From: Candidatus Krumholzibacteriia bacterium
Lineage (GTDB): Bacteria; Krumholzibacteriota; Krumholzibacteriia; LZORAL124-64-63
DNA: 13,014 bases
NCBI GenBank assembly: GCA_014859985.1
Contig: JACZKN010000349.1
Span: 1 to 13,014, forward strand
Direction of reading: 5' to 3'
A program made the translations under genes and the position numbers. This document shows positions 1-6,436 of the stretch, in pieces. The notes below the pieces were generated by a model that was given only the letters and a program-made list of their open reading frames with translations, was not told where the DNA came from and did no database searches. How positions within the stretch are numbered: position 1 is the stretch's first letter; the number at the start of each line of letters is the position of its first letter.

Positions 1-1299
1 GCCCGCGTCGGTCCGGACGGCGGCCTCACCCTGGTCCAGGAGCTGGGCCGGGGAGCGGCCGAGGACCTGGTGGTGGTCGGCGGCCGCGTCCACGCCGCGG
101 TGACGGACGGGCTGGCCACCTTCGACATCTCCCGGCCGGACACGGTGCTGCTGGCGGACCTGCGGCCGCTGAGCCGCGCCCGCTCCCTGGCCGCCTTCGG
201 CGACCTGGTGTACGTGGGCGTGGCTCCGCCGGGCGCCCGCCTCAAGGCCTGGGACTTCGCCGGCGGGGGCGAGCCCGCCCTGGTCGTGGACGCCGGCGCT
301 GCCGACCTGGCCGCCTTCTCCAGCCTGGTCACGGTCGGCGGTACCCTGCTGGTCGGAGACCGCTGGCTGCGCACCATCGACGTGGCCGACCCCCTGGACC
401 CGGTCTTCGCGCCGCCGGCCGGCGAGCCCGCCTATCCCCAGGGTCTGGCCGTGTGCGGCGACCACGCCGTGGTGGTGGACGGGCCCCTGGCCGCGGTCTA
501 CGCCCTGGGCGACGGGACGGCGGTCACCCCGGAGGCGAGCTACTACCTGGGGCAGTCGATCCTGCACCTGACTGCGGGCGGCCGCGGCACCGTGTACCTC
601 GCCCGCAACGCCAGCGGCCTGGTGGTGCTGCAGCCGGCCACCGGCACCGGGCCGGCGCTGGTCCATCCGGCCGCCTGGTTCGGCCCCCTGGCCGCGTCGG
701 ACAGCCTGCTGGTGACCGGGGCCGGCGGCACCCTGCGCATCTACGGCCTGGCCGACCCCGCCCTGCCCGCGTACCTGGGCGAGCTGGATTTCGGCGACTA
801 CGTGCGCAAGGTCTCGGTCGCGGGCTCGCACGCCCTGGTCTCGCTGGCCGCGGCCCAGCTGGTGCTGGTGGACCTGTCCGACCCGACCAGCCCGCAGGAG
901 GTGGCCCGGGACCCGGACAACGTCGTGTTCAGGAGCTCGGGCGCCGTGGCCTGGGCGGACAGCTTCGGCCTGGACTACCATTCCGACGGCCTGCTGCGCA
1001 TCGTGCAGCCGGGCGCCGGCGCCCACCTGGAGACCGTGGGCGCCGTGGCCAACCTGGGCGAGGGGCGGAGCCTGGCCCTGCAGGGCCCGGTGCTGTACGC
1101 CCTGTCCGGCGAAGGCTGGGGCGGGGCGTCGTCCGTGGACGTCCTGGACCTGTCCGATCCCCGGCACCCGGTGGCGGCCGGCCGCGCCCGCCGGCCGGAG
1201 GACAGCCTGACCCACCTGGTGCGCGGCGGCGACTTCCTGTACGCCCTGGGCTCCGGCGGGATCATCCGCCTCTGGCCCGACTGCCGCGCGATGGAGTGA
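1..1299 (+). CDS. LVIVD-like beta-propeller repeat protein, 5'-truncated by window edge
   Basis: The reading frame is open from base 1, so the true start lies outside the window; the first internal GTG (base 70) has no clear ribosome-binding site and is unlikely to be the start. The 432 visible residues are built from about nine repeats of 41-43 residues. Each has a short hydrophobic strand (LVYVG, LLVTG, ALVSL, FLYAL) followed by a strand of the type 'LVDLSDP.SP' or 'TIDVADP.DP'. The clearest copies of the Asp-Pro strand lie near bases 376-405, 739-770, 868-897 and 1141-1170. This spacing and motif match the LVIVD repeat family, which folds as a beta-propeller and is usually secreted or surface-exposed. 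There is no catalytic motif and no C-terminal anchor; the protein ends after a lone Cys near residue 427. Function is unknown; binding or scaffolding outside the cell is an inference. The next gene starts 37 bases downstream on the same strand. Confidence 0.8.
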   Translation, partial: ARVGPDGGLTLVQELGRGAAEDLVVVGGRVHAAVTDGLATFDISRPDTVLLADLRPLSRARSLAAFGDLVYVGVAPPGARLKAWDFAGGGEPALVVDAGAADLAAFSSLVTVGGTLLVGDRWLRTIDVADPLDPVFAPPAGEPAYPQGLAVCGDHAVVVDGPLAAVYALGDGTAVTPEASYYLGQSILHLTAGGRGTVYLARNASGLVVLQPATGTGPALVHPAAWFGPLAASDSLLVTGAGGTLRIYGLADPALPAYLGELDFGDYVRKVSVAGSHALVSLAAAQLVLVDLSDPTSPQEVARDPDNVVFRSSGAVAWADSFGLDYHSDGLLRIVQPGAGAHLETVGAVANLGEGRSLALQGPVLYALSGEGWGGASSVDVLDLSDPRHPVAAGRARRPEDSLTHLVRGGDFLYALGSGGIIRLWPDCRAME

Positions 1300-1336
1300 C
1301 GGCGATCCTGATCCTGCGCCATGGGGAGAGCTCGGC

Positions 1337-2290
1337 ATGACCCCGGACAACGGACTGCCTCCGGGCCTGCACCTGATCGACCTGGACCAGCCGGACCCGG
1401 TGCTGGTGGGCCAGCGCCGCTTCATCTCCTGCTGGGCGCGCACCGCCGCGGACCCGACCTTCGTCGTCGATCCCGGCCCGCCGTCGACCGGCGAGCGCCT
1501 GGTGGCCGAGCTGGAGCGCCGCGGCCTGGGGCGCCTGGACTTCGTGCTGCTGACCCACATCCACCTCGACCACGGCGGCACCACGGCCCGGGTGCTGGAG
1601 CGCTGGCCGCAGGCGCGGGTGGTCTGCCATCCGCGGGGGCGCGCCCACCTGGTCGACCCGTCCGGCCTGTGGGAAGGCTCCCTGGCCGTGCTGGGGGACA
1701 AGGCCCGGGCCTACGGCGAGCCCCGCCCGCTGCCCGCGGCCGCCCTGGCGGAGTACGGCGAGGCCGCAGCGCGGGGCATCCGGGTCATCGAGACCCCGGG
1801 CCACGCGCCCCACCACGTCTGCTTCCTCCACGACGGCCACCTGTACCTGGGCGAGGCGGCCGGCACCTACGCCACCCTCGACCGGGGCCCGGACACCCCC
1901 GAGCCCTACCTGCGGCCCGCCACGCCGCCCCTGTTCCGCCTGGAGGTGGCCCAGGCCTCGGTGGACCGGCTGCTGGCGCTGGATCCCGTGCCCCACACCC
2001 TGCACTTCGCCCACCACGGGCGGCACACGGGAGGGGCGCGGGCGCTGCTGCGCACGGCGCGCGACCAGCTCGGCCTGTGGGTCGAGACCTGCCGCGCCGT
2101 GCGGGCGACCCTGCCGCCGCACGCGGACCAGGACGCGGTGTTGGACGCGGTCACGGCCGAGCTCGTGCGCCGCGACCCCGCCTACGCCCGCGGCGCCCTG
2201 CTGCCCGAGGACATCCGCGAACGCGAGCGCGACTTCACCCGGCAGTCCCTGCGGGGGATGCTCGGCTACCTCGACCGGGAGCCGGCATGA
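1337..2290 (+). CDS. Metallo-beta-lactamase-fold hydrolase, 317 aa
   Basis: A purine-rich GGGGAGAG ribosome-binding site (1322-1329) precedes this ATG at a normal distance. The metal-binding signature HIHLDH is at residues 74-79, a second His motif GHAPHH at 155-160, and a late His-rich motif HFAHHG at 223-228, in the order expected for a dinuclear metallo-beta-lactamase fold. At the place where most family members carry the bridging Asp (LFTGD), this protein reads LYLGEAAG, so Glu173 appears to take that role. The 230-317 tail is predicted alpha-helical and may form a lid or dimer surface. The protein is a soluble cytoplasmic hydrolase; the fold covers thioesterases, glyoxalases, lactonases and sulfur dioxygenases, and I cannot name the substrate. 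Its stop codon overlaps the start of the TauE/SafE-like permease by the ATGA tetranucleotide, so the two are probably translated together and may share a pathway. Confidence 0.88.
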   Translation: MTPDNGLPPGLHLIDLDQPDPVLVGQRRFISCWARTAADPTFVVDPGPPSTGERLVAELERRGLGRLDFVLLTHIHLDHGGTTARVLERWPQARVVCHPRGRAHLVDPSGLWEGSLAVLGDKARAYGEPRPLPAAALAEYGEAAARGIRVIETPGHAPHHVCFLHDGHLYLGEAAGTYATLDRGPDTPEPYLRPATPPLFRLEVAQASVDRLLALDPVPHTLHFAHHGRHTGGARALLRTARDQLGLWVETCRAVRATLPPHADQDAVLDAVTAELVRRDPAYARGALLPEDIRERERDFTRQSLRGMLGYLDREPA

Positions 2291-3060
2291 GCTTCGTCGT
2301 CATCTGCACCGTGGCCCTGCTGGCGTCGGGCCTGACCTTCTTCTCGGGCTTCGGCCTGGGCACCCTGCTGCTGCCGGCGTTCGCCCTGTTCTTCCCCCTG
2401 GAGGAGGCCGTCGCCCTGACGGCGGTGGTGCACTTCCTGAACGGCCTGTTCAAGCTGGCCCTGGTGGGCCGCCACGCGGACCGGGGCGTGGTGCTGCGCT
2501 TCGGCCTGCCGGCCATCGCGGCGGCGCTCGCGGGGGCCTGGCTGCTGCATGCGTTGGCCGGCCTGGCGCCGCTGATCACCTGGACCGCCGGCGGCCGGGA
2601 GCTGACGATCACGCCGGTGAAGCTGACGGTGGGCCTGCTGCTGCTGGTGTTTGCGGTGCTGGAGTTCTCGCCCCGCTTCGGCAAGCTGGCCTTCGGGCCG
2701 CGCTGGCTGCCCGTGGGCGGCGTCCTCAGCGGCTTCTTCGGCGGGCTTTCGGGGATGCAGGGGGCCTTGCGCTCGGCCTTCCTGGTGCGGGCGGGGCTTG
2801 CCAAGGAGGTGTTCGTGGCCACGGGCGTGGTCGTCTCGGTGCTGATCGATTTCACGCGGCTGGGCGTGTACGCCCGCGCCCTGGCCACGCACGCCGCGGA
2901 CCTGCAGTGGGGCCTGCTGGCCGCGGCGGTGCTGGCGGCCTTCGCCGGGGCGGTCCTGGGCAACCTCTACCTGAAGAAGCTGACCATGCGCGGGGTGCAG
3001 CGCATCGTGGCGACGATGCTCTTCCTGGTGGCCCTGGGGCTGATCGGCGGCCTGCTCTAG
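2287..3060 (+). CDS. TauE/SafE-type sulfite/anion exporter family membrane protein, 257 aa
   Basis: The ATG at 2287 sits inside the stop of the preceding hydrolase gene (ATGA), which fixes the start and suggests translational coupling. The protein is a polytopic inner-membrane protein with about seven to eight hydrophobic segments arranged in two halves. Each half opens with a glycine-rich segment: FFSGFGLGTLLLPAF near residues 19-33 and GGVLSGFFGGLSGMQG near residues 144-159. This internally repeated Gly-rich pattern and the ~250-residue length are typical of the TauE/SafE family (formerly DUF81), whose characterised members export sulfite, sulfoacetate or related organic anions. The short polar insert around WTAGGRELT (residues ~99-107) probably faces the periplasm or cytoplasm between the halves. 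The substrate is not visible from sequence; the neighbouring hydrolase would be the best clue. A strong hairpin lies 20 bases after the stop. Confidence 0.85.
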   Translation: MSFVVICTVALLASGLTFFSGFGLGTLLLPAFALFFPLEEAVALTAVVHFLNGLFKLALVGRHADRGVVLRFGLPAIAAALAGAWLLHALAGLAPLITWTAGGRELTITPVKLTVGLLLLVFAVLEFSPRFGKLAFGPRWLPVGGVLSGFFGGLSGMQGALRSAFLVRAGLAKEVFVATGVVVSVLIDFTRLGVYARALATHAADLQWGLLAAAVLAAFAGAVLGNLYLKKLTMRGVQRIVATMLFLVALGLIGGLL

Positions 3061-3080
3061 CGGCCGGTCGTGCGGAATGC

Positions 3081-3113
3081 GAAGGAGCCGGCCCGTGCGG
3101 AGCCGGCTCCTTC
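3081..3113. terminator. Perfect 12-bp hairpin between convergent genes
   Basis: GAAGGAGCCGGC (3081-3092) and GCCGGCTCCTTC (3102-3113) form a perfect 12-bp stem around a 9-base loop. It lies 20 bases after the permease stop and 40 bases after the stop of the converging caspase-like gene. The stem's own TCCTTC end plus TCGTCT gives only a weak U-rich tail on the + strand, so it may act as an imperfect intrinsic terminator or as a 3'-end stabiliser serving both directions. Confidence 0.75.
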
Positions 3114-3153
3114 TCGTCTGCGTCCCGCGGCGACGAGCGCTGTGACGAATCTG

Positions 3154-3993
3154 CTAGTAGTCCAGGTCGCCCGTGTAGGCGTCGATGTAGTACGGCGCCA
3201 CCTTCACCCGCACCGACGAGGCCCACGCCTTCATCTGGGCCACGGCGTAGGCGTCGTCGGGCTCGGCGTGCACGTAGCCCTGCTGGTCGAAGCCCAGCAT
3301 CTGGTAGTACGTGAACACGCCGTTGGCCATGGCGGCGGTGCCGTCGTAGCTGTAGCGCCGGGTGTCCGAGGCCAGGGCGATGACCCGGCCCGGCTTGTTG
3401 AGCGCGGTGCCGAAGGCGCCGATCTGGCAGGCGTCGAAGTTGAAGGCCATCTTCAGGCTGCCCACGTTGGCGAACATGCCGCCGAACCAGGCGCTGCTCA
3501 CGTAGGTCAGGTCGGCCGAGATCATGTTGCCCCGCGAGCCGTGGCCCGAGTAGGCGAAGGCGATCTCGTTGCCGGCGATGCTCAGGGACACGAGGTTGGC
3601 CACCGCCGCCTCGATGGCGGCCCTGGTCGCGGCCCCGTCCAGGAGCGTGGTCACGGTGTAGCCCTGGCCCTGCAGGTAGTTCCGCCAGTCGACGGCATCG
3701 TCGTCGCAGTAGGTCAGGTCGTTGGCGGTGCCGGCGTAGTCGCTGATGCCGATGGCAAGGGCGTACTTGCCGCCGGCCTTGTCCGCGGCCGCCGGCGTGA
3801 CCGCGAACACGTCCGCCGCGGTCAGGGTGTGGGCGAGCTGCTCGGCCTCGGGCCGCTCGTCGATGAACTCCGGACGCTGGTAGATGCTGCCGTCGACGCC
3901 CAGGTCTTCGGCCGGGGCGGTGGGGTTGTCGTCGCTGCAGCCGACGAGGGCCAGGGCCAGCGCGAGGCCGGCCAGCAGGATCAGCTTCTTCAT
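3154..3993 (-). CDS. Caspase-like (peptidase C14-type) lipoprotein, 279 aa
   Basis: The start ATG (3993-3991) follows an AAGGAAGG ribosome-binding site. The N-terminus is a lipoprotein signal: MKK, a hydrophobic run, and the lipobox LVGC with Cys19 as the lipidated residue. The following SDDNPT is a flexible linker, with no Asp at +2 that would argue for inner-membrane retention in enterobacterial terms. From residue ~76 a caspase-like alpha/beta fold begins: KYALAIGISDY (first strand), CDDDA near 96-100, a helix and strand ending TTLLDG, then FAYSGHGS with catalytic His151, and FNFDACQIG with catalytic Cys189. These match the His-Gly and Asp-x-Cys strands of peptidase family C14, with Ile replacing the frequent Ser or Gly after Cys-Gln. 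The protein is probably exported and anchored to a membrane facing the periplasm or cell surface. Substrate unknown. It is monocistronic: convergent with the permease gene and separated from the slipin gene by 236 bases with its own AT-rich upstream region. Confidence 0.85.
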   Translation of the reverse strand: MKKLILLAGLALALALVGCSDDNPTAPAEDLGVDGSIYQRPEFIDERPEAEQLAHTLTAADVFAVTPAAADKAGGKYALAIGISDYAGTANDLTYCDDDAVDWRNYLQGQGYTVTTLLDGAATRAAIEAAVANLVSLSIAGNEIAFAYSGHGSRGNMISADLTYVSSAWFGGMFANVGSLKMAFNFDACQIGAFGTALNKPGRVIALASDTRRYSYDGTAAMANGVFTYYQMLGFDQQGYVHAEPDDAYAVAQMKAWASSVRVKVAPYYIDAYTGDLDY

Positions 3994-4085
3994 GGACGGT
4001 TTCCTTCCTTGTGGCGAGTCGAGGTCAGGGGCCCGTGCCGCGGCTGTCCCTTCCGCGCCCGGCCGGAAGATGACAGGCGATATTC

Positions 4086-4131
4086 ATTATCTACCGGCGG
4101 TGGCAGCGGGGAAGCGGAAAAATCACGATTT
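4086..4131 (-). promoter_or_regulatory. AT-rich promoter-like region with palindrome upstream of caspase-like gene
   Basis: The 236-base gap 3994-4229 holds the only clearly AT-rich stretch of the window (about 4080-4170). On the minus strand it contains TAGATAAT (4093-4086), whose GATAAT matches a -10 box at five of six bases, without a convincing -35. About 27 bases upstream is the inverted repeat AAATC-AC-GATTT (4120-4131), placed where an activator or repressor could bind. The predicted leader would be about 85 bases. No experimental support; this reads as the likely control region of the lipoprotein gene. Confidence 0.4.
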
Positions 4132-4174
4132 GGTGAAAATTATCCGTTGAAATAAAAGCGTTTAAGTGGGAGTT

Positions 4175-4215
4175 CCGCCCCCCGGGGCCGCCGCACGGCG
4201 GGCCCCCGGGGGCGG
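4175..4215 (-). terminator. Large GC hairpin ending the nfeD-slipin operon
   Basis: Two arms (4175-4193 and 4196-4215) pair over about 18 bp with one mismatch and one bulge around a two-base loop. The hairpin begins 14 bases after the slipin stop codon on the minus strand. The T-rich run TTTTATTT lies about 20 bases further on rather than directly after the stem, so it is an imperfect intrinsic terminator; it could also protect the mRNA 3' end. Confidence 0.6.
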
Positions 4216-4229
4216 TGGCGGTGGCGGGA

Positions 4230-4985
4230 TCAGCGGTCCCGGTTGCGGTCCATGAACGCCTGCATCAGGTCGATGGGGATGGGGAACAGCGTGGTCGAAT
4301 TGTTCTCCGACGCCACCTCCACCAGGGCCTGCAGGTAGCGCAGCTGCAGGGCCATGGGGTGATCCTCGATGATGGCGGCCGCGTCGCTCAGGCGCTGGCT
4401 GGCCTGGAACTCGCCCTCGGCGTGGATGACCTTGGCCCGGCGCTCGCGCTCGGCCTCGGCCTGCTTGGCCATGGCCCGCTTCATCTCCATGGGCAGGTCC
4501 ACGTCCTTCATCTCCACGGTGACGACCTTGATGCCCCAGGGGTCGGTGGCCTCGTCCAGGATGGCCTGGACCTGGGCGTTGAGCTTGTCGCGCTCGGACA
4601 GCAGCTCGTCCAGCTCGGCCTGGCCCACCACGCTGCGCAGGGTGGTCTGGGCCAACTGGCTGGTGGCGAAGTAGAAATCCTCCACGTCGATGATGGACCG
4701 CTCGGGCTCGACCACGCGGAAGTAGAGCACCGCGTTGACCCGCACCGAGACGTTGTCGCGGGTGATCACGTCCTGGGGGGGCACGTCCATGGTGACGGTG
4801 CGCAGGCTGACCTTCACCATCTTCTCGATGAACGGGACCAGGATGATCAGGCCGGGGCCGCGGTTGCCCACGTAGCGGCCCAGGCGGAAGACGACGCCCC
4901 GCTCGTACTCCCTGAGGATGCGCAGGGAGTTGGCCAGGATCACCAGCACGAAGAAGACGATCACGGTCGGGAACATCAGGTACAT
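4230..4985 (-). CDS. Slipin / SPFH (band 7, stomatin-like) membrane protein, 251 aa
   Basis: The start ATG overlaps the TGA stop of the upstream nfeD gene (TGATG, 4987-4983), with GAGGAG (4997-4992) as ribosome-binding site inside the nfeD end. The N-terminal hydrophobic segment (residues 4-20) anchors the protein as a hairpin or single pass in the inner membrane. It is followed by the SPFH core: EYERGVVFRLGRY (26-38), GPGL (43-46), VPPQDVITRDNVSV (68-81), and the long helix with LNAQVQ and EMKRAMAKQAEAERERRAK (167-185). The C-terminus carries the conserved hydrophobic stretch NNSTTLFPIPIDLM (228-241). Family members oligomerise into rings or cages that organise membrane microdomains and regulate proteases. 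Pairing with a long NfeD is the standard context. Length and motifs are all normal for the family. Confidence 0.95.
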   Translation of the reverse strand: MYLMFPTVIVFFVLVILANSLRILREYERGVVFRLGRYVGNRGPGLIILVPFIEKMVKVSLRTVTMDVPPQDVITRDNVSVRVNAVLYFRVVEPERSIIDVEDFYFATSQLAQTTLRSVVGQAELDELLSERDKLNAQVQAILDEATDPWGIKVVTVEMKDVDLPMEMKRAMAKQAEAERERRAKVIHAEGEFQASQRLSDAAAIIEDHPMALQLRYLQALVEVASENNSTTLFPIPIDLMQAFMDRNRDR

Positions 4986-6334
4986 CACACGCTCCTCGGT
5001 TCGGCCGCGGGCCCGGCGACCGTGCGCGCCACGCGCACCGTGCGGCCCTCGACCCCCAGCACTTCGATCCGCGCCCCGGCGGCCAGGGCGCCGGCCGCCG
5101 TCGCGTCCCACACCTCGCCGTGGACGACCACCTTGCCCGGCCCGTCCGGGCCGCCGATGTCCTGCAGCACGCGCCCGGTCTCGCCGACCAGCGCCCCCTT
5201 GCCCGTGACCGGCCGCCGCCGCTGCCCGCGCACCGCCAGCCATACGCACAGCAGGAAGAAGCCGGCGAACACGGCCACCGTCGGCACCAGCACCCGCAGG
5301 CTCAGGCGGGCCCAGGGCGCGCTGGACGAATCGAACAGCAGCAGCGAGCCCAGCACGAGGGCCGCGACGCCGCCGATGGAAAGCACGCCGTAACTGGTCA
5401 CCTTGACCTCCAGGATCAGCAGGATCACGCCCAGCAGGATCAGCAGCACTCCGCTGGCGTCGACGGGCAGGGCCTGGAAGGCGAACAGCGCCAGCAGCAG
5501 GCAGATGGCCCCCAGCACGCCCGGGGCGAACGCGCCGGGGTTGCTCAGTTCGAAGAACAGGCCGTAGATGCCCAGCATCATCAGGATGTAGGCCACGTTG
5601 GGATCGACCAGCATCTTCAGCAGGCGCTGGCGCAGGCCCGGATCGCGGAACTCCGCCGTCAGCTCCTGCGGCAGCGCCACCGTGCCCGAGTCCACGACCA
5701 CCGCCCGGCCGCGCAGGCTGTCCAGCACCGCCGGCAGGTCGGGCGCCAGGAAGTCGAGGATGCCCCGGGCCAGGGCCTCCTCCTCGGTCAGGTTGAGCGC
5801 CTCGGTCACGAACAGGCGGCTGGTCTCCGGGTCGCGCCCCCGCTGGTCGGCGACGCTGGCGATGTAGGCCGCGGCGTCGTTGGCCACCTTCATGGCCATG
5901 GTGCTGTCCATCCCCGCCCCGCCCATCTGCACCGGGCTGGCCGAGCCGATGTTGGTGCCCGGGGCCATGGCGGCCAGGTGGGCGGCCACGGTGATGAAGG
6001 CGCCGGCGCTGGCGGCGCGGCTGCCCGACGGTCCCACCCACACCACGACCGGCAGGGGGCTGGCCAGCTGGGCCTTCATGATCAGGCGCATGGAGGTGTC
6101 CAGGCCGCCGGGGGTGTCCAGGCGGATCACCACCGCGACGGCGCCCTCTTCGGCGGCGGCCTCGAGCCCCTCCACCAGGTAGGAGGCGGCCACCGGGGTG
6201 ATGGGACCCTGCCAGGTCAGGACGTGGACGGGGGCGGCGGCGGCCGTCCCGGCCAGCAGCAGGGCCAGGGCCAAGGCCAAAGCGGCCCCCGGGGCCGCGG
6301 GGCCGGGGCGGCTGGCGGTGGAATTCGCGTTCAC
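4985..6334 (-). CDS. NfeD-type membrane-bound ClpP-class serine protease, 449 aa
   Basis: I chose the GTG at 6334 because GGGAGGA (6345-6339) lies four bases before it and because it puts a clean signal peptide at the N-terminus; the frame stays open to an ATG at 6382, but that would add 16 charged residues and has no ribosome-binding site. After a signal peptide ending near AAAAP (residues 31-35) comes a ClpP-like domain with VVIRLDTPGG (68-77), the catalytic Ser109 in GSRAASAGAFI, and Lys149 in MKVANDAAAYI, which fits the Ser-Lys dyad known from the archaeal homologue PH1510. Four or so membrane segments follow (about 248-266, 271-289, 295-311, 314-335), another near 348-368, then a C-terminal OB-fold NfeD domain (375-435). 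The full-length NfeD1b type is known to cleave stomatin-like partners in their C-terminal hydrophobic stretch; the partner gene follows directly and is translationally coupled. Role: membrane protein quality control, inferred from family. Confidence 0.93.
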   Translation of the reverse strand: MNANSTASRPGPAAPGAALALALALLLAGTAAAAPVHVLTWQGPITPVAASYLVEGLEAAAEEGAVAVVIRLDTPGGLDTSMRLIMKAQLASPLPVVVWVGPSGSRAASAGAFITVAAHLAAMAPGTNIGSASPVQMGGAGMDSTMAMKVANDAAAYIASVADQRGRDPETSRLFVTEALNLTEEEALARGILDFLAPDLPAVLDSLRGRAVVVDSGTVALPQELTAEFRDPGLRQRLLKMLVDPNVAYILMMLGIYGLFFELSNPGAFAPGVLGAICLLLALFAFQALPVDASGVLLILLGVILLILEVKVTSYGVLSIGGVAALVLGSLLLFDSSSAPWARLSLRVLVPTVAVFAGFFLLCVWLAVRGQRRRPVTGKGALVGETGRVLQDIGGPDGPGKVVVHGEVWDATAAGALAAGARIEVLGVEGRTVRVARTVAGPAAEPRSV

Positions 6335-6370
6335 GGTGTCCTCCCGGGTTCGGGGGCGCATCCCGAGGGC

Positions 6371-6381
6371 AGTATATACCA
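6371..6381 (-). promoter_or_regulatory. Extended -10 promoter candidate for nfeD-slipin
   Basis: On the minus strand the sequence reads TGGTATATACT: a TGn extended element followed by TATATA, or alternatively a TATACT box one step downstream (five of six matches). No good -35 is present, which is compatible with an extended -10 promoter. The predicted start near 6364-6366 gives a leader of about 30 bases carrying the GGGAGGA ribosome-binding site of nfeD. Confidence 0.45.
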
Positions 6382-6398
6382 TCGGCGGACCCCGGCCA

Positions 6399-6427
6399 TA
6401 GACTTACCGGCCGGTCGCGCTTATATT
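6399..6427 (+). promoter_or_regulatory. Sigma-70-like promoter for mlaE placing the start almost at the ATG
   Basis: TAGACT (6399-6404; four of six matches to TTGACA) and TATATT (6422-6427; five of six to TATAAT) are separated by exactly 17 bases. Transcription should begin near 6434, and the mlaE ATG is at 6437, leaving a leader of 0-4 bases. No ribosome-binding site precedes the ATG, which agrees with a leaderless message. The spacer holds the palindrome CCGGCCGG (6407-6414). The element lies only 18 bases from the divergent nfeD promoter candidate. Confidence 0.5.
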
Positions 6428-6436
6428 CGCCGGATC

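Noticed and set aside
1337..3060. Persulfide dioxygenase plus sulfite exporter operon
   Set aside because: The hydrolase motif HIHLDH and the 317-residue length do not fit the ETHE1-type dioxygenase, so I kept only the neutral MBL-hydrolase call.
3081..3113. Hairpin as a mobile-element end or attachment site
   Set aside because: It is a single local inverted repeat between convergent genes with no transposase, integrase or target duplication nearby.
3070..4155. Open frame of 361 codons on the + strand over the caspase-like gene
   Set aside because: It is antisense to a gene with a signal peptide, ribosome-binding site and catalytic motifs; the translated frame is low-complexity Gly/Val/Arg.
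4215..5393. Long + strand frame over slipin and nfeD
   Set aside because: Shadow of two well-supported minus-strand genes; no ribosome-binding site or domain.
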